The notes under the pieces: model-generated
Told to the model about the DNA's origin: nothing
Database searches by the model: none
What the model saw: only the letters and a program-made list of their open reading frames with translations
DNA from: Clostridia bacterium
Lineage (GTDB): Bacteria > Bacillota > Clostridia > Oscillospirales > CAG-272
Assembly (NCBI GenBank): GCA_900753285.1
Contig: CAADYN010000273.1
Coordinates: 1 to 5,460, forward strand
Length of the DNA stretch: 5,460 bases
Direction of reading: 5' to 3'
Part shown: piece by piece, positions 1 to 5,460 of the stretch
How positions within the stretch are numbered: the stretch's first letter is position 1
Layout: each line of letters begins with the position of its first letter
Position numbers and translations under genes: made by a program

Positions 1-824
1 CCCGCCGCAACTCCGAGAGCAAGCACGCCGAGCAGGATATAGTCTGCCCAACCGGGAACGCTGTCGCCGAAAATCGCGCTGTTGCGGTGTCTCGGAGCGG
101 TGGACTTAGCCGAGAATGACGCTTCACCGTTGTAGTCGGAGCTTAAATATTTCATGGAGAGATTCTTCGATGAGAGCGCGGTGGACAAGGTCGTTACGTC
201 AATGTTCAGTCCTTCCACAACAAGCTCGTGAGACGTGACTACGGGAGCATTCGCGGTAAACGAGCCGCCGAGAAGGTTGACGCATCTGCCGCTTATCGCC
301 GGAGCATCGGGAGAGGTCATGTTTATCTTCATCGAGCTGCCGACAAAGGAAAAGTCCGACGCGTCGCTGTAGATACCGTATTCGCCCGCGGTGATTTCGT
401 ATTTTCCGTCAAGGAGACGAATCTTCTGTGTGTTGTCCTGGGAAATAAGGTAGAAACCTATCTCTCCGGCTTCGATTGTAAGAGAACCTGTTCCCTTGAA
501 TATTACAGTTCCAGCGCAGGAAATACCGTATTTCGCGGCTTTGATGTAGTTCTTGCCTTCGAGAATCACGGTGCAGTTTTTCGGCAGACGGAGACCGTAG
601 TCGTCCTCGGTGTCGATATTCAGTCCGCTTAGGGTAAGAGTATCGTATCTGTTCTGCCAGTTGTAGCCTGCACCGACCTGGTTTTTGTTGGCGGTGGCAA
701 TATTTACAGTAGACGTCAGCGTATCCGCCGCGGCTGATTTTATCGGGGTAACGAATATGCAGAGCGATAACGTCAGGCAAAACACGAGTGCCGACGAAAC
801 GAGCCTGCGCCATGATATCTTCAT
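1..824 (-). CDS. Secreted beta-repeat surface protein with C-terminal membrane segment (partial, C-terminus off the window)
   Basis: An open frame runs from ATG at 824 to the left edge without a stop, giving 274 residues. ATG 824 was chosen because AGAGGAG lies 8 nt upstream and the product begins with a clear signal peptide: basic n-region MKISWRR, hydrophobic residues 8-25, and a probable cleavage after SAAA (about residue 33). An ATG at 831 is out of frame. The mature part (34 to about 210) has WQNRYDTLTLSGLNI (56-70) followed by recurring short strands with YGL/YGI turns at 76-78, 99-101 and 149-151 and G-rich turns such as GTGSLTIEAG and LLGGSFTA. This pattern suits a right-handed beta-helix or solenoid like those in clostridial surface proteins annotated as carbohydrate-binding. 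A linker (about 211-257) leads to PGWADYILLGVLALGV, the start of a membrane helix, so the protein is probably exported and anchored. The ligand is unknown, and carbohydrate binding is only an inference from architecture. It has its own promoter and is not closely coupled to the gene at 945. Confidence 0.8.
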   Translation of the reverse strand, partial: MKISWRRLVSSALVFCLTLSLCIFVTPIKSAAADTLTSTVNIATANKNQVGAGYNWQNRYDTLTLSGLNIDTEDDYGLRLPKNCTVILEGKNYIKAAKYGISCAGTVIFKGTGSLTIEAGEIGFYLISQDNTQKIRLLDGKYEITAGEYGIYSDASDFSFVGSSMKINMTSPDAPAISGRCVNLLGGSFTANAPVVTSHELVVEGLNIDVTTLSTALSSKNLSMKYLSSDYNGEASFSAKSTAPRHRNSAIFGDSVPGWADYILLGVLALGVAA

Positions 825-867
825 TGGACATACTCCTCTGTCTGAGTGAAAGTTAAATACAGTTATT

Positions 868-896
868 ATTTTATCACATATTACCATGAAAATCAA
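868..896 (-). promoter_or_regulatory. Sigma-A promoter for the surface-protein gene
   Basis: On the minus strand, TTGATT (891-896) and TAAAAT (868-873) are separated by exactly 17 bp. A TG one base upstream of the -10 gives an extended -10 element (TGATAAAAT). Transcription would start near 861, leaving a leader of about 37 nt that contains the AGAGGAG ribosome binding site. The -35 box sits inside an inverted repeat described separately, which suggests control at this promoter. Confidence 0.72.
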
Positions 897-940
897 TAGA
901 TAAACAAAAATATCGGTGATTTTCAGACTGTACATGGTAA
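881..940. repeat. Nested inverted repeat over the surface-protein promoter
   Basis: The left arm TTACCATGAAAATCA (881-895) is matched by two blocks on the right: TGATTTTC (917-924) and CATGGTAA (933-940), separated by 8 unpaired bases (925-932). The two 8-bp perfect inverted repeats share G888, so folded RNA or cruciform DNA would have a stem of about 15 bp with an 8-nt one-sided bulge and a 21-nt AT-rich loop. It overlaps the -35 box and most of the promoter spacer. Neither strand shows a T-run directly after the arms, so a standard terminator is unlikely. A regulator binding site or an mRNA 3'-end structure for the upstream operon are the main alternatives. Confidence 0.55.
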
Positions 941-944
941 AACG

Positions 945-1481
945 TCACATTTTCTTCACAATAGAAGAGGAGAGGACTGCTGAGCGGTATTCGACGGCGT
1001 AGAGTGCGCGGAAAACGAGAGCCTGTCCCAGTGTCATAAGGCGTATGTACACGTCGCACGGAACGGTGCTGTTTTTCACGATAACCGAATAAAATCCGCC
1101 GAGGATGAGCATGAAAGCCGGAGCGAACACAGACGCCGCCTGACGTATAGCATAGCTGAAACCTGTCCGCAGCTTTTTGTCAGCCCACGAGAGGAACGCG
1201 GGGATGAACACGGCAAGAATGAGCACGGCGAACACGGGAATGTCAATGGAATAGAACACCTTCGCCATGTCTCCGAGCCACTCCGCAAACGTTCCGTTAG
1301 CCGAGGAAAGGGCAGAGTGCATAAGCAGGTACGAGACAAGGCACAAAACTCCGCCGCAGAGCGCAAGGGAAGAGTCGACAACGCAGAGCAGTTTTAACTT
1401 TTCATTTTTCCTCTTTCGGATGAAGGCAAACGAGACAAAAGCGGCGCACAGAAGGACTGAGATAAAAATATAAGCCGTCAT
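945..1481 (-). CDS. Small integral membrane protein of unknown function
   Basis: The product has 178 residues and is not recognised as a named family. Hydrophobic segments lie at about 3-21, 30-53, 78-98 and 110-135, with a weaker amphipathic stretch at about 143-163. Basic clusters IRKRKNEKLK (21-30) and DKKLR (101-105) suggest both loops are cytoplasmic, putting the N-terminus outside by the positive-inside rule. There is no cleavable signal peptide and no obvious catalytic or metal-binding motif. The start ATG (1481-1479) overlaps the TGA stop of the nitroreductase gene as ATGA. AGAGGA lies about 12 nt upstream within that gene, so translation is probably coupled. It is the last gene of the GH78-nitroreductase operon. 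No clear intrinsic terminator follows it, only the nested inverted repeat at 881-940. The membrane topology is well supported, but the function is open. Confidence 0.75.
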   Translation of the reverse strand: MTAYIFISVLLCAAFVSFAFIRKRKNEKLKLLCVVDSSLALCGGVLCLVSYLLMHSALSSANGTFAEWLGDMAKVFYSIDIPVFAVLILAVFIPAFLSWADKKLRTGFSYAIRQAASVFAPAFMLILGGFYSVIVKNSTVPCDVYIRLMTLGQALVFRALYAVEYRSAVLSSSIVKKM

Positions 1482-2056
1482 TCTACGATAAGTTCCTCTG
1501 CAGAGCGTTTCGGAACAAAATGAAGTCCTGCCGTGTCGCGGAAATATGCGGTGTCTCCCGTTTTCGGAATGTCGCAGATGAATACGGTCTCATCCGGCAC
1601 TCCGAGGGCGAGAAGAAGCACGGGCTTCAGCTTTTTCGGTATGAGAAGAGTTTTTGAAAGCTCATTTCGGTCAAACGCGCCTATCATGCATCCGCCGAAG
1701 CCAAGCTCGCACGCTTGAAGCATAATGGTCTGCGCCGTGATTCCGACATCCACGCTTGCCGATTCCGGATTTTCGCAGATGGAAGTGTCGCACAGAATCG
1801 CAATGAACGCGGTGGGATGGTGTCCCTCGGGCGGAAGCTTTACATCCTTCAAAAGTCCTGCCCAATGCGTCAGCGCGAGAACCTCTTCAACCTCGTCGTG
1901 CTCGTAGACAAGCCGGAATTTCAGAGGCTGTCTGTTTACTGCGCTGGGGCAGAGTCTCGCAGTCTCGATAAGGTCGGTGAGGTCTTCCTTTCCGATTTTT
2001 TTCGATTCGTCGAAGCTGCGGTAGCTCCGTGAATCGGATACGATATCTCTAAGCAT
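1478..2056 (-). CDS. Nitroreductase-family FMN-dependent oxidoreductase
   Basis: The product has 192 residues, a typical length for compact members of the nitroreductase superfamily. These are homodimeric flavoproteins that bind FMN at the subunit interface and use NAD(P)H. Visible family signatures are SRSYRSF (9-15, FMN-phosphate contacts R10, S11, R13), CPSAVNRQPLKF (36-47, the usual PSxxNxQPWxF flavin segment), the DVGITAQTIMLQACELGFGGCMIGAF helix and loop at 103-128, and LALGVPDE (149-156). No signal peptide is present, so it is cytoplasmic. The usual Trp after QP is Leu here (L45). The physiological substrate cannot be read from the sequence: quinone or nitroaromatic reduction or another flavin redox step are all possible. 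It starts 3 nt after the GH78 stop, with ribosome binding site AAAGGA inside the end of that gene, and overlaps the next gene by 4 nt. It is therefore the middle cistron of an operon. Confidence 0.9.
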   Translation of the reverse strand: MLRDIVSDSRSYRSFDESKKIGKEDLTDLIETARLCPSAVNRQPLKFRLVYEHDEVEEVLALTHWAGLLKDVKLPPEGHHPTAFIAILCDTSICENPESASVDVGITAQTIMLQACELGFGGCMIGAFDRNELSKTLLIPKKLKPVLLLALGVPDETVFICDIPKTGDTAYFRDTAGLHFVPKRSAEELIVE

Positions 2057-2059
2057 AAT

Positions 2060-3727
2060 TTATTCCTTTATTATCTCAATGCCGTCTGGAGCAGTTATTT
2101 TCGCACCGCTCGCGTCGGCTTCAATTTCAATGCTTCCAAACGGAGTCGGAACTGCGCCGCGCATCCATTCAAGACCGCTGAGCTTAGGTGAAACTCTCGC
2201 TTTCTTGAATCCTGGCGTCAGAGGAGTTACTCCGAGTACGTTTTCGGCGATGTACGGTGCGGGACCAGAAGCCCATCCGTGGCATAAGCTGTGACGGAGT
2301 CCGGTGTAGCAGAACGCGCCGAAGTCCCCGTGAATGTCTCGCTTTCCCTCGGGAACAACTTCATCGATGCGAGCGGAGTTGTACATCCAGTCGATATTGA
2401 AGTCCTCCCAGAATGTAGTCGCGCCCATCTCAAGCATTCCGCCCCAGTATTCGCGCATGATGTCGAGAGCGGGAGCGTATTCTCCGGCTTTTGCTGCTGC
2501 TGTGAGCGTGTAGTAGCCGAGGAATGTGGAAAGACCGCGCGCTCCGCCTACTGAAATGCACTTTGAGAATGCGGTTTTCGGGTCAAGCAGACCGCCCATC
2601 ACCATAAGAGCGGCAGGCTGTTTCCACGGACCGGGATTCGGAATGTGCTTCATCATTCTGTCGGCTGTGTCGTAGCAGTACCATGCCGTTTCCGCTTCTC
2701 CGAGAGTTTTTAAAATGTCTCCCGCTGCGGTGAGTGCGTATCTCATAAGTCCCTGAACTCCGCAGTGCTTTGCTTCTTCAAAGTCGTTGGTTGGCCAGTC
2801 AAAGAAGCGTCTGCCGGGGAGGTTTTCGCGTCCTTCTTCGTCGATAAATCCGATGTAGCGCGGGATAAGCTCCTTTATGTATTCCTTTTGAGTGGAGAGA
2901 TATTCGTAGTCGCCCGTACCCTTGTACCATTCATGCTGACAGAGGAGCCACCACATACTGTACTCGGGAATACCGTTCATGTATTCGTTCGGAGGAGTGA
3001 TGTTTCTGACAAAGTCAAGCGATTTCGGAACTACTTCATTCGCGCCGAATACTGCGAGAATAGCCGCAACCTCGGTGTTCATGTCTCCCGCCCAGACAAG
3101 TCTGTCTCTCTTAATTCCGTCCCAGAGGTATCTCTGCATATTGAGGTGTACCGTATAAGCGGCGGTGTCGTAGATTTTTGTTACAAGCGGGTCGCTGCAC
3201 TCAAAATATCCCTTGTATTCGATGTCGCGGAACACAAGAACGGCGCAGACAGAGCGTATCTCGGCAAATACATCGGGAGTGAGCAGCTCTACATAAGCAA
3301 AACGGAATCCGCTCTCGTTTGTTTCGTTTGAGCTCCACGGACCGGATGTCATTATCATGTCGCGCTGAGCATGGTCGTTTGTCGCGTTCTTTACTCCTAT
3401 GTCGGACATAGCTTCGGAAACGCTTTCGCCGAGTCTTATCTTAAACTGAGCTGAGGGCGCGTTCATGCTCCATATCGAGAGGTTCACCGTACCGTGCAGC
3501 TCGCGTCCGAAGTCTACAAGAACGGCGGCGTGAGTATCGCTTCCACGGTTGTCGAGTACACACTGGTCATGGTAGTGGTATATGGCGACCTGAGCGGGCT
3601 TGTATTCTGTGAGATAGTCCTCTCCGCGCACGTTTCCCTCGGTCAGGACAACTCTTGTGGGGAACAGCGTTTTTCGCGAGCGTTCATCGTCAATTCCGTA
3701 AACGCCGAATTTTTCCTGAAATTTCAT
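2060..3727 (-). CDS. GH78 alpha-L-rhamnosidase-like glycoside hydrolase (cytoplasmic, short form)
   Basis: The product has 555 residues and resembles family GH78, inverting enzymes that release terminal alpha-L-rhamnose. Order: an N-terminal beta-rich part (about 1-170), an (alpha/alpha)6 catalytic barrel beginning at YKGYFECSDP (171) and ending near 500, and a C-terminal beta domain after LGVTPLTPGFKKARVSP (498-514). The motif DGIKRDRLVWAGD (203-215) corresponds to the GH78 acidic motif DxxxRExxxWxGD known from characterised enzymes. GATTFWE (435-441) carries the expected general base E441, and CHGWASGPAPYI (482-493) is the family's late HxWxxxPA-like segment. The position of the usual general-acid Glu is Asp208 here. 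No signal peptide is seen and the accessory carbohydrate-binding domains of 900-1100-residue GH78 enzymes are absent, so it probably works inside the cell on imported oligosaccharides or glycosides. Start ATG 3727 has GAAAGG 7 nt upstream. It is the first gene of the operon. Rhamnose specificity is inferred; a related sugar is possible. Confidence 0.88.
   Translation of the reverse strand: MKFQEKFGVYGIDDERSRKTLFPTRVVLTEGNVRGEDYLTEYKPAQVAIYHYHDQCVLDNRGSDTHAAVLVDFGRELHGTVNLSIWSMNAPSAQFKIRLGESVSEAMSDIGVKNATNDHAQRDMIMTSGPWSSNETNESGFRFAYVELLTPDVFAEIRSVCAVLVFRDIEYKGYFECSDPLVTKIYDTAAYTVHLNMQRYLWDGIKRDRLVWAGDMNTEVAAILAVFGANEVVPKSLDFVRNITPPNEYMNGIPEYSMWWLLCQHEWYKGTGDYEYLSTQKEYIKELIPRYIGFIDEEGRENLPGRRFFDWPTNDFEEAKHCGVQGLMRYALTAAGDILKTLGEAETAWYCYDTADRMMKHIPNPGPWKQPAALMVMGGLLDPKTAFSKCISVGGARGLSTFLGYYTLTAAAKAGEYAPALDIMREYWGGMLEMGATTFWEDFNIDWMYNSARIDEVVPEGKRDIHGDFGAFCYTGLRHSLCHGWASGPAPYIAENVLGVTPLTPGFKKARVSPKLSGLEWMRGAVPTPFGSIEIEADASGAKITAPDGIEIIKE
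2064..2069 (-). promoter_or_regulatory. Ribosome binding site of the nitroreductase gene inside the GH78 gene end
   Basis: AAAGGA lies within the last codons of the GH78 gene, 7 nt before the nitroreductase ATG at 2056. With only 3 nt between stop and start, it fixes the start and indicates co-translation of the two genes. Confidence 0.7.
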
Positions 3728-3761
3728 ATTAAAGCCTTTCGTACAATATTTAGCTGATTTC

Positions 3762-3790
3762 AGTATAGCATAAATTTAAAAAATATTCAA
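3762..3790 (-). promoter_or_regulatory. Sigma-A promoter of the GH78-nitroreductase-membrane protein operon
   Basis: On the minus strand, TTGAAT (3785-3790) and TATACT (3762-3767) are separated by 17 bp, with TG one base before the -10 (TGCTATACT, extended -10). The spacer and upstream DNA are very AT-rich, like an UP element. Initiation would be near 3755, leaving a leader of about 28 nt. A short palindrome CTGATTTCAG (3754-3763) spans the start-point region and could be an operator, though arms of 4 bp are weak evidence. Confidence 0.75.
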
Positions 3791-3801
3791 TAATGTTTTT
3801 A

Positions 3802-3815
3802 GTCAAAAAGTTGAC
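3802..3815. repeat. Short inverted repeat between the divergent promoters
   Basis: GTCAA-AAAG-TTGAC is a perfect 5-bp inverted repeat with a 4-bp spacer. Its right arm is most of the plus-strand -35 box and it lies just upstream of the minus-strand -35 box. A regulator bound here could affect both transcripts. The arms are short and part of the match is forced by the -35 consensus, so this is tentative. Confidence 0.3.
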
Positions 3816-3839
3816 AAAGCCGCAGAGAGGTAGTATCAT
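3811..3839 (+). promoter_or_regulatory. Sigma-A promoter of pepT
   Basis: A perfect TTGACA -35 (3811-3816) is followed after 17 bp by TATCAT (3834-3839), five of six matches to the -10 consensus. Initiation would be near 3846, giving a short leader of about 28 nt to ATG 3874. The -35 boxes of this promoter and of the divergent operon promoter are back to back, 20 bp apart. Confidence 0.78.
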
Positions 3840-3861
3840 TAAAGCATCAGTGATGATTATT

Positions 3862-3867
3862 AAGGAG
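3862..3867 (+). promoter_or_regulatory. Ribosome binding site that sets the pepT start
   Basis: AAGGAG sits 6 nt before ATG 3874. The in-frame ATG at 3793 lies upstream of the promoter -35 and has no such site, so 3874 is the start. Confidence 0.85.
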
Positions 3868-3873
3868 AAACAC

Positions 3874-5091
3874 ATGGAACTTACCGAAAGATTTTTGAAA
3901 TATGTAGCCGTTCCCACCTCGAGCGACGACAAATCGACCACAGTGCCGACGGCTGAAAAGGAATTTGTGCTCGCGAAAATGCTTGTCGAGGATATGCGTG
4001 AGATTGGAATAGCGGATGCTTATGTCGACGACAAATGCTACGTTTACGGACATATTCCCGCGACGGAAGGATACGAGAACAAGAAGAAAATAGGCTTTAT
4101 CGCGCACATAGACACCTCTCCCGACTTTGCGGACTCGCCGATTAAGCCGCAGATAATAAAGAACTACGACGGCGGTGATGTTGTCCTCGGAGATTCCGGA
4201 AGAGTGCTTGAAGTTGCCGCTTTCCCGCACCTGAAAAAGCTCGCCGGAAGAACTCTCATCACGACCGACGGAAACACACTTCTCGGAGCGGACGACAAAT
4301 CAGGGGTGAGCGAGATTCTTTACGCGGCTGAGAAGATAATAAAGAGCGGTATTCCTCACGGTCGCATTTCAATTGCGTTCACACCCGACGAGGAATGCGG
4401 AACATCTGCCGACAACTTTGACCTTTCCGCATTTGACGCTGAGCTTGCTTACACAGTCGACGGCGGTACTGAGGGCGAGGTTGTGTACGAAAACTTCAAC
4501 GCCTGCTCCGCTTCATTTGAGGTAAACGGCTTCAATATCCATCCCGGTGAAGCGAAGAACCGCATGATAAACGCCTCTCTTGTGGCTATGGAGATAAATT
4601 CTCTCCTTCCGGGAACTGAAACTCCGCGCGACACTGAGGGATATGAGGGCTTCTTCCACCTCTGCGAAATGAGTGGCAATGTCGAGCACGCAAGCCTGTT
4701 CTATATCGTAAGAGACCACAGCGCACAGCGTTTTGACTCTCGAAAGGACACGCTCTGCCATATCGAGAAGTACATAAACGAAAAATACGGAGAGGGAACT
4801 GCTGTCCTTACTCTCCGTGATTCGTACAGAAATATGGAAGAGATCATAAAAGATCGCTTTGAGGTAGTCGAGGTTGCTAATCGTGCGATAAAGCTTGCCG
4901 GACTTGAACCCGACCACAATCCGATAAGAGGCGGTACGGACGGCGCGAGACTTTCATTCATGGGGCTGCCAACACCGAACCTCGGAACGGGCGGATACGC
5001 TTTCCACGGACCTTACGAGCACATTACGGCAGAGGGCATGGAAAAGTCCGCCGAGATTATCGAAAACATCATAAAGCTCTGGGCTGAATAA
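3874..5091 (+). CDS. pepT: Peptidase T (tripeptide aminopeptidase, M20 family)
   Basis: The product has 405 residues, close to the roughly 408 of characterised PepT. This cytoplasmic di-zinc enzyme removes the N-terminal residue from tripeptides, feeding amino acids from imported or degraded peptides. The M20 metal and catalytic residues are all visible at the family positions: H78 and D80 in IAHIDTSPDF, D140 in LLGADDKSG, E173/E174 in TPDEECGTSA, D196 in YTVDGGTEGE, and the late His H378 in GGYAFHGPYEH. H223 in FNIHPGEAKNRMINA marks the dimerisation/lid domain (roughly 205-320), and IRGGTDGARLS (351-361) is the conserved substrate-carboxylate segment. No signal peptide is present. Start ATG 3874 is set by AAGGAG and by the promoter at 3811-3839; the open frame continues upstream to 3793 but that part would lie over the promoter. 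The gene stands alone, divergent from the GH78 operon and convergent with the thioesterase gene, and ends at a strong terminator. Confidence 0.96.
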   Translation: MELTERFLKYVAVPTSSDDKSTTVPTAEKEFVLAKMLVEDMREIGIADAYVDDKCYVYGHIPATEGYENKKKIGFIAHIDTSPDFADSPIKPQIIKNYDGGDVVLGDSGRVLEVAAFPHLKKLAGRTLITTDGNTLLGADDKSGVSEILYAAEKIIKSGIPHGRISIAFTPDEECGTSADNFDLSAFDAELAYTVDGGTEGEVVYENFNACSASFEVNGFNIHPGEAKNRMINASLVAMEINSLLPGTETPRDTEGYEGFFHLCEMSGNVEHASLFYIVRDHSAQRFDSRKDTLCHIEKYINEKYGEGTAVLTLRDSYRNMEEIIKDRFEVVEVANRAIKLAGLEPDHNPIRGGTDGARLSFMGLPTPNLGTGGYAFHGPYEHITAEGMEKSAEIIENIIKLWAE

Positions 5092-5100
5092 AACATAGCG

Positions 5101-5145
5101 AAAATCGCGGTACGGCGGAATTATCTTCTGCTGCCGCGGTTTTTT
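5101..5145 (+). terminator. Rho-independent terminator of pepT, overlapping the end of the thioesterase gene
   Basis: The outer arm AAAATCGCGG (5101-5110) pairs with CCGCGGTTTT (5134-5143) with one U-G wobble. After a 2-nt bulge (TA), CGGCGGAA (5113-5120) pairs with TTCTGCTG (5126-5133) with two G-U pairs, around loop TTATC (5121-5125). The stem runs into six T residues (5140-5145). It begins 10 nt after the pepT stop. Read on the other strand, the hairpin is followed by only a short run of four T, so it may also stop thioesterase transcription, less efficiently. Confidence 0.82.
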
Positions 5146-5460
5146 CTTCTCTCCATGGCGTCTGCGTATTCGCGTTTTTCTTCCTCTGTCTCGGGAATTA
5201 CAGGCGGAACGAGCGTGGGCTTTCCGTCGGCGTCTATGGCAACAAGAACGAGGTACGCCTTGTTTATCTCTCTGCGGAAGCCGCTCAGCTCTTCTACATA
5301 GGTCGTAACGCATACCTCCATAGAAGTGCGTCCGGCGTATGTCACATGACCCTCGAGCAGGATAGTGTCGTTCACCATAGCCGGAGACTTGAATACGAGC
5401 GAGTCCACAGCCGCGGTGGTTACGTTCTTTCCGCAGTGTCTACGAGCGGTAACGGCTGGC
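5121..5460 (-). CDS. Acyl-CoA thioesterase, hotdog fold (partial, N-terminus off the window)
   Basis: The frame is open from the right edge to TAA at 5121, giving 112 visible residues. The first complete visible residues PAVTARRHCGKNVTTAAVDSL are a hallmark of the hexameric YciA/YkhA-type acyl-CoA hydrolases, which split acyl-CoA into free acid and CoA in the cytoplasm. The following segments fit the same single hotdog domain: FKSPAMVNDTILLEGHV (strand and turn), TYAGRTSMEVCV (the family's GxTSMEV strand) and AYLVLVAIDADGKPTLVPP (the last strands). The Asp in AVDSLVF is the conserved active-site region residue of this group. The tail (PETEEEKREYADAMERRKNRGSRR in two parts: acidic helix, then basic end) is charged and typical in position. 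A GTG at 5408 could be read as a start, but the conserved residues before it show that the gene extends beyond the window. Its chain-length preference is unknown. Its last codons form part of the pepT terminator hairpin. Confidence 0.9.
   Translation of the reverse strand, partial: PAVTARRHCGKNVTTAAVDSLVFKSPAMVNDTILLEGHVTYAGRTSMEVCVTTYVEELSGFRREINKAYLVLVAIDADGKPTLVPPVIPETEEEKREYADAMERRKNRGSRR

Noticed and set aside
228..632. 134-residue plus-strand frame opposite the surface-protein gene
   Set aside because: It is antisense to a clear coding frame, with no ribosome binding site or recognisable domain.
409..831. 140-residue frame on the minus strand starting at ATG 831
   Set aside because: It is out of frame with the signal-peptide-bearing frame from 824, is rich in Arg and lacks domain features. 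The 824 frame is better spaced from AGAGGAG and stays open to the window edge.
881..940. Intrinsic terminator for the operon ending at 945
   Set aside because: The stem is AT-rich, has a large loop and an 8-nt bulge, and no T-run follows it on the minus strand. It is reported as an inverted repeat instead.
2765..3331. 188-residue plus-strand frame inside the GH78 gene
   Set aside because: It is a long antisense shadow explained by codon bias of the GH78 gene. It has no family match and no start signals.
3793..3873. N-terminal extension of pepT from an upstream in-frame ATG at 3793
   Set aside because: The extension lies over the promoter -35 and -10 boxes, has no ribosome binding site, and would add 27 residues to a protein whose catalytic residues already fall at the expected PepT positions when counted from 3874.
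4513..4917. 134-residue minus-strand frame opposite pepT
   Set aside because: It is antisense to a gene with complete conserved motifs and has no supporting features.
5121..5408. Complete 95-residue protein starting at GTG 5408
   Set aside because: Conserved thioesterase residues (ARRHCGKNVTTAA) continue in frame before the GTG up to the window edge, so this is the C-terminal part of a longer gene.

Overview
The window looks like chromosomal DNA from an anaerobic, gut-type member of the Firmicutes (Clostridia, perhaps Oscillospiraceae/Ruminococcaceae). This is an inference. It rests on moderate base composition, frequent ATA and AGA codons, strong AGGAG-type ribosome binding sites, consensus sigma-A promoters, and a mix of a GH78 glycosidase, a small nitroreductase, peptidase T and a surface beta-repeat protein. 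No rRNA, tRNA, mobile element or CRISPR is visible, and base composition does not shift noticeably from gene to gene.

Layout, left to right. (1) Positions 1-824, minus strand: a secreted, probably membrane-anchored beta-repeat protein that runs off the left edge, with its own extended -10 promoter and an unusual nested inverted repeat (881-940) covering its -35 box. (2) Positions 945-3727, minus strand: a tight three-gene operon, transcribed in the order GH78 alpha-L-rhamnosidase-like enzyme, nitroreductase-family flavoprotein, four-helix membrane protein of unknown function. The genes are separated by 3 nt and then by an ATGA overlap. (3) Positions 3728-3873: a compact divergent control region with two back-to-back sigma-A promoters. 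(4) Positions 3874-5091, plus strand: peptidase T (pepT), apparently monocistronic, ending in a long terminator hairpin. (5) Positions 5121-5460, minus strand: the C-terminal part of a hotdog-fold acyl-CoA thioesterase, converging on pepT and running off the right edge. The pepT terminator hairpin lies partly inside the last codons of this gene.

How they fit together: the cytoplasmic GH78 enzyme (no signal peptide) would act on imported rhamnosylated oligosaccharides or glycosides, and PepT trims tripeptides to feed the amino-acid pool. The acyl-CoA thioesterase and the nitroreductase are general metabolic genes. The surface protein may contact polysaccharide or host material, but its function is not established. 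This is mostly an ordinary metabolic region. I did not find a convincing undescribed multi-gene system. The most unusual items are the nested inverted repeat at 881-940, the coding-overlapping terminator at 5101-5145, and the rhamnosidase/nitroreductase/membrane-protein coupling.
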